The notes under the pieces are model-generated. The model ran no database searches. It had not been told where the DNA came from and was given only the letters and a program-made list of their open reading frames with translations. Made by a program: the position numbers and the translations under genes. A DNA stretch of 64,000 nucleotides from Acanthochromis polyacanthus (Eukaryota; Chordata; Actinopteri; Pomacentridae), in NCBI RefSeq assembly GCF_021347895.1, contig NC_067132.1, forward strand, positions 7,362,338-7,426,337. Direction: 5' to 3'. Below are positions 23,450-35,099 of the stretch, piece after piece; the stretch's first letter is position 1; every line of letters begins with the position of its first letter.

Positions 23450-24442
23450 CAAATCAGCCACAGGCATTAGAATCCACTGACAGGTGAAGGAATTAACACT
23501 GATCATTTGGTTGTAAGTTGGGGAGATATAATAGGTGGCAAGTGGAACAGTCAGTTCTTGAGATTTGTGTGTTGGAAGTGAAAAAGGGCAGCATGAGTAT
23601 CTGAGTGGCTCTGAGTCAGAGTCAGAGTATCTCCAGAACAGCCAGCTCTTGCGGGGTGCTCTCAGTGCAAAGAGGTTAGAAGCAACAAAAGTGGTCAACG
23701 ATAGCACAACTGTTGAACCCAATAAGAAGGTCTGGATGCCCAAAGCTCGGTGATGAGTGTGGGGAGTGAAGGCTGGCCTGTGTGGTCTGATACCACTAAA
23801 GAGCTGCTGAAAACCTTAATGCTGTTAAATAGAAAGGTGTCAGAACAAACAGTGCATCACAGTTTGCTGTGTCTGGAGACTGATCAGAGAGCTCATGCTG
23901 GCCCCTGCCCAATGCTGAAAGTTCCTGGACATGAAAAGGTCACCAACAAACCATGGAGCCACGGTATAAGGTGGCCTGGTCTGATGAATCATGTTTTCTT
24001 TCTGTGTGTCCATTGTTTACCAGAGGAAGAGATGCAGCAAGATGTATTATGGGAGCAAGGCAAGCCAGCAGAGGCAGTGGGATGCTCTGAGCAATGTTCT
24101 GCTGGAAAGTGTTGGGTCCTCTGAGTACAGCATCCTCTGATAACAGTGGCCTCTTTCAACAGGATAATGCTTCTTGCCACACTGCAAATATTGCTCAGGT
24201 TTGAGGAGCATGACAAAGAGTTCAAGGTTCTGACTTGGTCTCGAAATTCCCCAGATTGTAATCTCTTCAAGCATCTGTAGGATGTGCCATAAAATACGAT
24301 CCATAAAAGCTTCCAGGACTTAAAGGATCTGCTGCTCACATCCTGGTGCCAGATATCACAGGACGCCTTCAGAGACTGTGGAGTCTCCAATGGTCTAAGC
24401 ACAGTATCGGGTAGAATGTTTTAATGTTGTGGCTGATTGGGG
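23450..24442 (+). mobile_element. Degraded Tc1/mariner element with partial terminal repeats
   Basis: The left end (aatcagccacaggcattag) and the right end (ttttaatgttgtggctgatt) are imperfect inverted repeats, about 17 of 22 bases. The interior has fragments of transposase such as ggcctggtctgatgaatcat (W-S-D-E-S) and ttccccagattgtaatc (S-P-D-x-N), with frameshifts and stops throughout. Confidence 0.75.
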
Positions 24443-24452
24443 CACATTACAC

Positions 24453-24987
24453 CAGGGTTCTCACCAGCGCATTTCAGTGTAACGGGCCGTTACGCAGTCA
24501 GTTTAAAAGATTACGCTGTGATTAGGGCCGCTACGCTGCCTTTCAAGTTGTGGTATTATGTTTTGAGCACATTTGCTTGCTTAATATTTCCATATTTATG
24601 TTAGAAAACTTCCTTATTGGGGCAGTTGGCGCTGTGAAAGAGAGTTATTTCGACAGATAACGCCATGTGCGTTTGTTTTTATCGACTGGGTGCCTATCTA
24701 GGTTAATTTATGTCTCCCCACCTCAGCAGTACTTTCCTGTCGATTGACCCGTTCTCGTCTAAAATTAAGAGTCACTTCCAATCTCGGAGTTACAATTAGC
24801 ATGTCTCGGTTGTTTCTGTGTTGCCATGTGTTGCCAAAAGTGACCTAAATCACGAGCATTTGGAGCATCTGCGTGATGCTCATTGGCTGACATCTCGCGA
24901 GATTTAATGAAGGCTATTGCGCGTGCGCATAGCAGGGTTCTTGGGACCTGCCATTACGCTGTAAAAAAAATCCTGATGAGAACCCTG
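24453..24987. mobile_element. 535-bp non-autonomous DNA transposon with 6-bp target duplication
   Basis: The termini CAGGGTTCTCAC-CAG and the complement of CAGGGTTCTCAT-CAG match at 14 of 15 bases. TTACAC is duplicated at 24447-24452 and 24988-24993. The interior has no coding sequence. A CAGGG end fits hAT-like elements, but the target duplication is shorter than the usual 8 bp. Confidence 0.82.
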
Positions 24988-24999
24988 TTACACCATGGC

Positions 25000-25660
25000 T
25001 GGTCCTGCTGAACCCTAAACTTTAAAGATGTGTGGACACTACCAACAAAATAAAATTAATAACAACTAATCAAATATCATCCCCTGGCAAAGATTGTTAG
25101 ATGTTCTGAAAAATTTGAATCTGAAGATTAAGATCCTACATTATGTAAGTATAGAAAATATACAGCATCGATTTTAATTGGATTATCAGAGTCTTCAACA
25201 CTCAGAGTGTTTTCTTATTCAATCCAGTTTACGATTGATTTAGACTTGGGGCACCAAGCACTGAATGGAGGGACCGAATTGTCATAAGTGACAAGCAGGT
25301 GGAAACAGAGACACCTGCCAAAACATACCAAAATAAAAGGTGAAAACTGAGACGTAAAGACCAAAAACAGTGCATGAGAGGGATAGTAATTTAAGGAAAC
25401 AACGTCAAAGACAGACTGAGTTGAGCTGCTGAGGGAGATAAATCCAGAACAGTCCACAGAAACTTAAGGTGTCCTGATGTCTGAGAATAGCTACTGTTAA
25501 CATGCAGAGTCACACTCAGACACACAGTCTTCAGCAGGCTTCACCTACCATCCTCCCTGAAACTTCACCCATCTATTACACACACACACGCACACATGCA
25601 CACACACACGCACAGCACACACACACACACACGCACACGCACACGCACGCGCACACACGC

Positions 25661-25726
<66 letters not shown>

Positions 25727-26337
25727 GTTCACCCTGAGGACTTCTCCTCCCACTCTGACCGCCGCCAGCCTCCCCTCAGGGATGGAGCAGCCCACTCACT
25801 TAAAGGGTGGAGGTCATAAAGAGGACCATTAACTCCTCTATGTCTGTGGGTCTAATGCAGCAGGGGACAGAGAACGTGTGAAATGTGGATTCCTGGTTAT
25901 TTCAAAGAAAAGGGCACTTGGTATTAAAATAAAGGGTAGTCACATTTATGTCATCTGTGGGCTGTGGCATGCAAATCCAGAGCTCTATTAAAGAGCTGAA
26001 CAAAGAAATAAGACTCAGTATTTTATCACCACACATGATAACAGATCCTTTAATACATCATCTTGAAAAGGGGCTCATTGCTGACCAATGGAAGGAGGGA
26101 TTAGAGTTTTAAACAAGCACTGCTCCTGTAAACAGCACTGTAAACTGACTCACATATAACAGAGTACGCTGACAGTAACCAATTTTCAGCCTGTCAGGAG
26201 AGGAAACAGCACATTAAATGACCTTTTCATATTGGCCAGGATGAGGAGTGCATTCACTAGGGCACAACTTAGTGCACTCAGGGGAGAAGGGTTTGAAAAA
26301 GCAAGCAGAAATAGTTCCACAAGTCTGAGCCCTCCAT
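25000..26337. other. sspo intron: no gene
   Basis: Holds one long CA microsatellite (25581-25722) and otherwise unrecognised sequence. Confidence 0.55.
25581..25722. repeat. (CA)n microsatellite with CG-containing variants
   Basis: About 70 dinucleotide units. The left half has cgcaca variants and the right half is a nearly pure run. Confidence 0.96.
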
Positions 26338-26483
26338 GAAGACCTGGTACACCACCATAAAGACCTGGTACACCACCACAAAGACCTGGTACACCACCAC
26401 AAAGACCTGGCACACCACCACAAAGACCTGGCACAACACCATGAAGACTTGGTACACCACCATGAAGACCTGGTACACCACAG
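26338..26483. repeat. 21-bp minisatellite, about 7 copies
   Basis: Tandem copies of agacctggtacaccaccaca with 1-3 base differences. The unit length is a multiple of three, so all frames stay open and give repetitive chance ORFs on both strands. Confidence 0.95.
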
Positions 26484-26692
26484 GAGAAACACTGTGTAGA
26501 CTGACTGCTGGGTGGAACTCACTATGCTATCAGTCTCTTCTTTAAAGTTCTGGGTGTCAGCAGAATGTATTTTTAATCTGGCCTTTACACAGGCGCATTG
26601 TGCTAAAGACATAAATTCTGCTAACTGTGTCAAGGATGAGACAGCTGAATTTTCTGAACTTCATCACCATGGTGAGGAGGATTTTAATCTGT

Positions 26693-28636
26693 GGGTCATT
26701 CCAGGTGAAATGACCAGATATTCCTTGGGGGTGTTGCTGCACCATCTTCAAATTAGTCCTAAATTTGCAAGTCATTAGATAGTCACAAAAGTACTTTCTA
26801 TGCAAAATTGTAGGCCTGTAGCTCAAATAGTTTCTGAGTTGTGGGGGTTTGAAATTTTCAGAATTTGGGTTATAAAAAGCCTCGCCAGCATTTTTTGCAT
26901 CTCTAAGTGGTTATTTCTCAGCCTCTGGACATACCAGAGAGCTGTGAGTTGGTAGACAAGGCCTCTGCATGTAGCTAGTGCCCCACAAACATCCCCAGGT
27001 GTTTCCCTACACTCTGCAGGCAATGGGGGCTTGCTAAAAATGCTAAAAATTAAGAGATACCTACTCACGAGTGGGGTTTGGGACCCTAAAAGTACTAGAA
27101 ATACTGCACAGAAGTGTTCTAACACCCCTGGGTTCCATTCTACACAAACTTGTGTGATAACTTAGCAAACTGGAGCTTTCTAGGTACCTCAGTTTGGAAA
27201 ATATGAGCTCCTAAAGATGGACGAGATTTTAAATTGGCTATTTTTGGTGGCAAAAATCTCAGTGTGGGAGAGGTACCAGAGACCCCAAATTTTTCTACAG
27301 GACAGTTTTGTCTTCTATCACTGTACAAAAAAGCAGCAGGGTTATATTTGTAGTTACTGAGATATTCTTACTCAAAATGGCATGGGTAATGTCAAAATCG
27401 TTTTTTGCTTTTCAGTATTTTAAATTGGGATACAAGTATTAGTAGTCATTCCAATGGTAGTATTATGTATGTTTTGCTCTTTTTTAAATGTTAGTTGTTA
27501 AAGGTGACTACCTTCAAAAAGTCTACTGGTATAACTTAGGTATACCTAAGTTATAACTTAGGTATAGGTTCTTTGCGTGTAACATGACATTGTACAATTA
27601 AATTTAACATGTTTAATCCCACTGCACTGAAACTGTAAAATTCAACATTATTGTTGTATTTTTAAATTAATCAACCATAAACTACTACAGAGCTCCCTGA
27701 ATTCAAGTTAGTACATGTAATTTGTATGCGTATGTTATAATTACATGTATGCATTGCAAATGGGTGTTATGTTTTAGGTATACCTAAGTTATAACTTAGG
27801 TATACCTAAGTTATACCAGTAGACTTTTTGAAGGTAGTCACCTTTAACAACTAACATTTAAAAAGAACAAAACATACATAATACTACCATTGGAATGACT
27901 ACTAATACTTGTATCCCAATTTAAAATACTGAAAAGCAAAAAACGATTTTGACATTACCCATGCCATTTTGAGTAAGAATATCTCAGTAACTACAAATAT
28001 AACCCTGCTGCTTTTTTGTACAGTGATAGAAGACAAACTGTCTGTAGAAAAATTTGGGGTCTCTGGTACCTCTCCCACACTGAGATTTTTGCCACCAAAA
28101 ATAGCCAATTAAAATCTCGTCCATCTTTGGAGCTCATATTTTCCAAACTGAGGTACCTAGAAAGCTCCAGTTTGCTAAGTTATCACACAAGTTTGTGTAG
28201 AATGGAACCCAGGGGTGTTAGAACACTTCTGTGCAGTATTTCTAGTACTTTTAGGGTCCCAAACCCCACTCGTGAGTAGGTATCTCTTAATTTTTTAGCA
28301 TTTTTAGCAAGCCCCCATGGCCTGCAGAGTGTAGGGAAACACCTGGGGATGTTTGTGGGGCACTAGCTACACGCAGAGGCCTTGTTTACCAACTCACAGC
28401 TCTCTGGTATGTCCAGAGCTGAGAAATAACCACTTAAAGATGCAAAAAATGCTGGCGAGGCTTTTTATAACCCAAATTCTGAAAATTTCAAACCCCCACA
28501 ATTCAAACTATTTGAGCTACAGGCCTACAATTTTGCATAGAAAGTACTTTTGTGACTATCTAATGACATGCAAATTTAGGATTAATTTGAAGATGGTGCG
28601 GCAACCACCATCTGGTGAAACCACACGGAATGACCC
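26693..28636. mobile_element. 1.94-kb fold-back element with ~870-bp inverted arms
   Basis: The left arm (26693-27566) and right arm (27779-28636) are inverted copies differing by only a few percent by eye, separated by a 212-bp AT-rich spacer (27567-27778). The ends are gggtcattcc and ggaatgaccc. CTGT is duplicated at 26689-26692 and 28637-28640. The arms' inner ends carry a palindromic repeat (taacttaggtatacctaagt). No ORF of recognisable type lies inside. It looks like a non-autonomous fold-back transposon; I cannot assign a superfamily. Confidence 0.88.
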
Positions 28637-29075
28637 CTGTGTATAAACTAAAGGCTCTGCTTACAAATTACATTTTTGTCGTCTTTGAGAGAGATGGAAT
28701 GTAAGGTACCAAAAATACACAGACATACTCAGAATATATTGAGTTTGGCATCTGATAGATCCACTGAGGTATGACCTGGAAGGACACATTTCATTAGAGC
28801 AAATGTAAAAATTCACTTTGATTCTGGCATCCTACTGAGCCTGTAATTTTATTTTTCTAAATGAAATGCATGCTAATTAAATTGATTTCATTTCAAAACA
28901 TCCTTTTACAATACTTGTCTTAAGTTTGCTGACTGCAATGTCATTCCAGTCTAGGACTAAGTCTACCTAGATTGAAACAGGGATCCATCCCAACATTGCA
29001 CAAACATTCAAAACCCCTTTCAGGAAGGCCTATAATCACTTAATGGTGATCCCTACCTTTTCCTCTAACACCATC

Positions 29076-30442
29076 CAGGGCTACAGACTAATTGTTTTTC
29101 CTAGGAGCACAGTTGCCTCTAACTTAAAATTTTAGGAGCGCAAGCAGAAAATTTAAGGGCGCGCACCGAAATCGACTTGCAAAGTAAATATTCACATTTC
29201 CTCTCATTTTCACTGTATTACTGACAAATACTTGAACAAGAAATGCAGAAAATGTAATGTTTTCAATTCATATTTTATTGTGCAGCAGTTGACACAGCAT
29301 AACAAGAAAAGCACTCAGAGTGCAGTACTCTGCCAAGGCTGCTCAGTTGATGTATTATTTCCAACAGATGAAATCTTTAATAAAAAATGAGCTTGCACTG
29401 AGCACAGGCATGTGTTGTGCATGTTATGTATGGATACTGAATCACGTGTAAATTTACCCTTATAAAGGTCTGTTGATCAGTTCATCCATTTTGGCAGGCC
29501 TTTGTTTTGCAAGTGTTAAAACAACCATTCCCTCCAGGCTTTTATTTTGAAGGATAATTTTTAATGGATTTTTTTTGTCACCATTCCAGCGGCACAGGAA
29601 GTGGTTGTCAAGAGCGATTTCTTGACATGACGAAGACGCTGCCGGAAAGTCTGAAAATTCACAAACATAAAAGAAAACGGTTCCACACTGGTGCTGTCTA
29701 GCAAATGTGTTTAAACTTAGAAGCACCTAGCTGTAATGGGGACAAGCTCTTACAGTGCTTGCTGAAGAAAGGAGTGAAGAACAGAAAGGTGAATTTGTGT
29801 TCAAAATAAGACTGACGGCTGAACGTAAATAAAGGCTTTGTGAAACATCAGGAGCTTCACCGTCAGCCCCTCACTCTCACACACATTGGCCCATTTTCTT
29901 CTTCTTTGGTCTTTTGTTCCTCTTTTGGAGTTAATGTCAGTTGGAAACCAGCACATTTGGACATTACTGTCAGCTGCTGGGCTGAAGTGTGGAGCAGAAG
30001 TTTGTCGGCAACAAAAAAATATTCAATAATAATTTGAAAAAAATCGGCAAATTTACTGGTCCCACATGTGCTAGAAGCAGGGATGGGATCAGCAAGTTCT
30101 CATTCCAGCGGAAAGTTGTTGACAGGGGGGGAGACGGCTGCGGCGGTGCAGCGACTTCCAATCGCTGGGCCATTTACAATCGTCGTTAACAAGCTATCGC
30201 TAACGTCATTACCATCGCGCGGGAGTATCAGTGACAATAAAGTGTTCAAACTTGTGAAATCGGCGTTCAAACAAATGAAATCGGGAAATCGGCGGATCCG
30301 TGGTAACGTCCCATCCCTGAAAAAAAGCGGAATTCCGCAAATTCGCGGAAAAATCACATCCTTGTAGAAGATGCAAATATACTTGCAGTGTCTCACATTT
30401 TAGTCACAAAATGCGACTATTTAGTCGCAGTCTGGAGCCCTG
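29076..30442. mobile_element. hAT-like non-autonomous transposon with 5-bp target duplication
   Basis: The left end CAGGGCTACAGACT and the complement of the right end CAGGGCTCCAGACT match at 13 of 14 bases. CCATC is duplicated at 29071-29075 and 30443-30447. No transposase is seen. A smaller transposon sits inside at 30078-30364. Confidence 0.78.
30078..30364. mobile_element. 287-bp transposon nested in the hAT-like element
   Basis: The left end CAGGGATGGGAT pairs with the complement of the right end, CAAGGATGTGAT (10 of 12). TAGAAG is duplicated at 30072-30077 and 30365-30370. There is no coding content. Confidence 0.76.
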
Positions 30443-30929
30443 CCATCATCACATGAACTTGCTTTATGACCAAATACCGGTAAAACTAGTGATGTTCATT
30501 GGTTGTACTGGAGCTCATCAACAAATGCCAACTTATGGGAACTGCTGTGATAAACATAAATACTATACTTGCAAACCTCAGCATCAGTTTTTGAACATGA
30601 AACTAAAGGAACGAGACTAAAAGAGGATGGCAGACTATCCGGTGTGGGGAGCATGACCATGTATGCATCTGACAAGAATGTAAATTACTGAGAGGAGCAG
30701 TTGGTAGAACATGATAGGAATGTGTAACAGACAGTATAGAACAGTATAACACCTCTGCTAATGACTTAAAAGACAAATAATTCAAAATCAAATCACCTCT
30801 TACTGATTAAATTATATCTAAGATAACAAAGGAGAATATTTGCTCTTACAAATTAAGAAAATGGAACATTTTAGAAAGACTATTTGAAAATACAGAAACT
30901 CAAAGCAAATAAGTAAACTTGTGATCAGA

Positions 30930-31790
30930 CCTGAGACCAGAACTTTTTCTGTTTGGACCTATGGGCTGCATCTATCTGCATGTCAGCATCACGGCTCCAC
31001 ATTAAAAAGAATTCTGAGGAATTCAAAGATTCTATTTGTGAGACTTTAGAAAATAATATCAGTGGAAACACAGTGACAGCAGTAATCTGGAGGTGGAGCA
31101 AGCCATAGTTCCACTAATCATGTACTTAAAATCACTCCACGAACAGTGTGCTAATTTCACAATCTAGTTCTGCAAAACAGACGGGCTGTAGACCTGACAC
31201 GCAGGGTTATAGGGGAAATCAGAGTTGCTGTGACATCTCAGACGGTGTTTAAACAGTTCAACCTATGGATTCATCCAAGAGAAAAACTGCAAAATGAAAC
31301 TTTCCTCAACAACATGAAAAGAGGCCTGATGAATATTACCAGTACATTTTTTTGATGAGATGAAATCAAAATACATTTGTTCAGCTCAGATGGAGTCCAG
31401 CATGTTCAGATCAGGACTACCACAGCGAATGCATCGCCCCAACAGAGGAGCAAGGAGCTGGGAGGGTGATGATGTGGAGATGTATGAGTGCAGGAGGTGT
31501 TGGGGCAGTGACATCCGTAGATGCACCATGAATACCTCTGGATACACCAAAATACCGTCTGACAAAATGACTCTTAGTTTGCAGAGCTGTTAAAGAAGTA
31601 CATTCCAGCATGACGATAACAAGCCTCTGCTGCCAAAATCATACAAGTTTTTCTCAAAAGAATAAAATTCAAAACCATGACCTATCTAGTGTGTACTTGC
31701 ACTTGCAATCCCACAGGAATTCAAGTGGACATTTCTTAATAGAAAGGCAGACGCCACACAAGACCCTCTAGCAAAGGACAGCTGAAAAAG
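30930..31790 (+). mobile_element. Possible highly degraded Tc1-like element
   Basis: One frame near 31345-31450 gives a segment like transposase (DGVQHVQIRTT and AN-AS), after a gatgagatgaaatcaaaata block resembling the D-E-T-K motif. No terminal repeats were found. The call rests on weak resemblance. Confidence 0.35.
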
Positions 31791-31799
31791 GAATCTGTG

Positions 31800-34076
31800 A
31801 AGAATGAGGAACACCTCTCCAGATTACATGGCTATCCTCCATGAGCGGGATCTGGACGTTAGCAAAACATAAAGAGTGGGCACACAAAGTAATTTAAGAA
31901 GTTAAAGTAATGAAGGTGTTGCATTGTGTTCTTGTATTTAAAATACAGTCTAAACGTTCATTTTACATAGAGCAAATACCCTATGTATGAGAAATTAGAA
32001 GTGATATGATTGCTGTAACATTGTACAATTGATGAATCATTCAACACTGAACGTAATATTGCACAAGAATGTATTCATCTCTGCTGTACGGTATACTAAT
32101 ACAGTATGTAAGTATGTTCACCAAGATAAAAACATCCAATAGAAATTCAGTTGCCCTGAGGTTGATAAATGCAATTTCATCAAAGACCAAAACCCACTGC
32201 ATGCTGCAGACAGTCTACTTTTAAATCTGGTTTAGACTTGCAGCCGAGGAACAAGGACAGAAAAAGCAAGAAAAGAGAGAAGCAGCGGCTGCAAAAGTTT
32301 GAGAGCTAGAAAAAAAAAAAAAAAAGTGATGACAGCCTCAGTGGGAGGGCCACAAAACATAATTTATTTTAACACTGTCACACCAGAAAAGGACAGCATC
32401 TGTATTTATGCTGTACCAAATGTTCCAGCCGTCTCCAGGACTATTCAAAATGAATCTATATTTTATGCGGGTTTCCTTACCTGTCTCTAAGCTGTACAGA
32501 GCGCATGCATAATTGACTGTCTGCTGCTAGATGACCAGCCATAAACTCATAACAGAGCATCGTCTGTGAGATAGAGGCTGTCCTTTTATTCTGCCAAGTG
32601 CCCATCACTAGCTAGAACAATACAATAACTACACCAGATGCAAAAAGTTAGCAGAGGATATATTATAAATGGTATGACATGAATTAGATAATGGTATTAA
32701 AAATGTAACTCAAAGTGTTCTTTACCTAATATATATTATAGCATTCATTTTGTATTATTCAGCTTTAACTAATAATGTCTGGGGTGTATTAGGATGAAAC
32801 TCAATCATGCTCAACAAGGAAATAGAGTCAGTGTTGAACAGGAGGGAGAAGGGCATGGTAAAGGCTTGTGGGAGGATTGGACAGTCAGGTATTGATCTTC
32901 TTTAGCCAGCGACTTGCAAAGAACATCCCACACATCCTTGAGGGAACCCAGCATTTTCTCCTTGGCTCAGAGTAATTGAGATATTCGTGACCAGCAGAGA
33001 CTCTGTGTGAACCAGACCACCTGGGTAGCTGCTGAATGGACGGATGTTTCTGTCATCGTGCCTCTGTATGCAAACCTACACCTACACATATGTGTGATAT
33101 TTGGATTTTGGATTGTACTTTGTGCAGATGTCAACATGTTTGTGAGTGCTGGATGTCACTGGCTTAGGTCTGATAGTGTTAGCTCTGATAGGACAGTGTA
33201 GATACCACTGTTCTGCTGTTACCATTACTACACACATCTGTTATTCCAATTATTCCCAAAGGGTTGTAAGATTTAAGAATTTTAGGATTAAGAAGAATTT
33301 GAAGGGTACTAAGTTAAAGACAAGTTTAGGAAATCTTCTCCTACAACTCAGGTTGTTTCACAGCTTTAAAAAAATATGCCAATAAAACACTTTATGATAT
33401 GGGAAAATCACACTTTGAATTGCTTTGAACTACTCAGACATTAATAGTGTCAAATTTAAACAAATATAAAAGGAGTTGGACACAACAGTTAGATCTGGTT
33501 CAGAGACAGATAAGTTTATATGAAAGTAAATTATTGTTTTTGCCTTGCAGATGAGGTACAGACAGCTGAAAACACTAAGTATATAGTCAAGGAGATTAAC
33601 TGGCACCTCTTAAGGTCACATGGAGGCCTCAGGATAGGATAGTCATCCCTGAGTTAGTGGTGTAGCATAGTGTACTGACACCAGAGCACTATCACAACAC
33701 CTTGCTGCTAAAATGAGTAGTATCAGTACTTCAACTGTTTCAATAGAAGTCATATTTCCTGAGTTGTGTGGATTTGTGACAGTGGAGCTGTGCTTGCTCA
33801 GCTTCCACTCCCTACAGGCATGATAGGTGTTTCTGCTCTTTTAGGCATACTGCAAGATTCATGAGGGCAAAATCAAAGTCATGGCTGCACATAGAAGTGC
33901 CTCTGAGAACTTTTCACAGATTGTCCACAGAGTAGACAGATAAAAAGCAATACAGCATGATTTTACCGACAGCTGACAGACATGATCAGAGAATTAAAGA
34001 GCAATAGGCCAGCAATCTGATAGATAATACAACTATAATATAACTAATCAAGCCAAAGTCAAACAAACTCTGATTA
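31800..34076. other. sspo intron: nothing recognised
   Basis: AT-rich sequence with a 16-base A run near 32310. No exon or clear repeat is seen. Confidence 0.5.
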
Positions 34077-34265
34077 CCTCTGCCAAGGAGGTTATGTGAC
34101 ATCCGGCGTTTGTGTGTCCGTCTGTTAGCACGATAACTCAAAAACGCCTGGGCAGATTCAGATGAAATTTTGAGGGGATGTAGACTATGGTAAGAGGAAG
34201 AGCTGATTAATTTTGTGGCAATCCGGAAAGGATCCTGGATTCTGTTTTTTAGTATGTTTTTAGCA

Positions 34266-35031
34266 TGTGTTGTATTCCCAATGCGTACTAGTATTTTGTC
34301 CCTATCACTCACCAGAGTTCAAGTGGGGAGCAGAAATGCATGCTGGGATGTGTTGTTTACCTCAGTTATAATGAAGGTCAATGTGAGCGGCAGAGCAGCA
34401 AATAAAGCTCCGACAGAATCTTCAGTAAGTCATCTTATTCATGCAAACCACAATATTACATGGTGTCAGAGACTCATCGGACCGTACGCTTCTAAAGAAA
34501 GGAGTTAATGATGGATCCATCGGGAGTGCCTACACCGCAGATGGATTGGGATTCGGCAAACCTTCCCGACGCATGGCGGAGATTCGTGCAGCACGTAAAG
34601 CTCATGTTTTCTGGACCACTAAAGGGAAAGGAGGAAGCGACCCCAATGCAGCTACTTGCTTTTGTGGGTAGGAGAAAGAGGCCGCAATATTTTAACACTT
34701 GGACATTGACCGCAGATGAAGCTAATAAGCTAGACACTTATTACGGACACTTTGAAGAGTACCTCATGCCTAAAACTAACACGATTTTTGCAAGGTACAA
34801 GTTCAATGAGGAGACTGCAAGGCGAAGGGGAGTCTTTTGAGCATTACGTTACTGAGCTAAAGCTACTTGTGAAGCAATGCTGCTATGCTAATACTGATGA
34901 GATGGTGCGTGATAGGATCGTATTTGCCACTAACTCACCTCATGTGAGAGAGAAGCTGTTAAATCAAGGCTCAGACTTTCAATTCCAGCTCATGATCCTT
35001 TACTGCATGGGTTTCCTGTTTTCCTCTCTAT
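34266..35031 (+). mobile_element. LTR retrotransposon remnant (Ty3/gypsy-like 5' end)
   Basis: A possible 5' LTR of about 195 bp ends in ca at 34460 with an AATAAA at 34401-34406. It is followed directly by tggtgtcaga, which looks like a primer-binding site. A gag-like region follows; no protease, RT or second LTR remains. The exact left limit is uncertain. Confidence 0.65.
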
Positions 35032-35057
35032 CCTTGGCGGAGGTCTGCACTCTCTGA
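34508..35057 (+). pseudogene. gag-like ORF of the LTR remnant, frameshifted and truncated
   Basis: The first frame starts at 34508 (MDPSGVPTPQMDW) and includes a gag-like helical region (NLPDAWRRFVQHVKLMF). Near 34805 the reading moves to a second frame (GESFEHYVTELKLLVKQC). The frame runs out into the flanking repeat after about 34980. The pattern of helices resembles gypsy-class gag. It is a broken fragment with no nucleocapsid or pol. Confidence 0.62.
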
Positions 35058-35099
35058 GTGCTTTTCTAGTTCATTTTGTGACCAGTAAACTATTTTCAT

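Larger units (their letters stand above)
34077..35070. mobile_element. Non-autonomous DNA element (cctctgccaagg family), split by an LTR element
   Basis: The left part begins cctctgccaaggaggttatg. The right part resumes at ccttggcggaggtctgcact near 35032 and ends with gagtgcttttctagtt. These are the two termini of the family also seen at 4768-5017. Confidence 0.72.

Noticed and set aside
25502..25832. Open frames over the CA microsatellite on both strands
   Set aside because: They are Thr-His or Cys-Val runs created by the dinucleotide repeat; no gene signals.
26186..26633. Open frames with repeated Trp-Tyr-Thr or Val-Tyr-Gln-Val units
   Set aside because: The 21-bp minisatellite is a multiple of three and stays open in several frames; no flanking coding sequence.
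27902..28646. Short ORFs in the arms of the palindrome (also 27140-27328)
   Set aside because: The same peptide appears from both arms because the arms are inverted copies; no homology is recognised.
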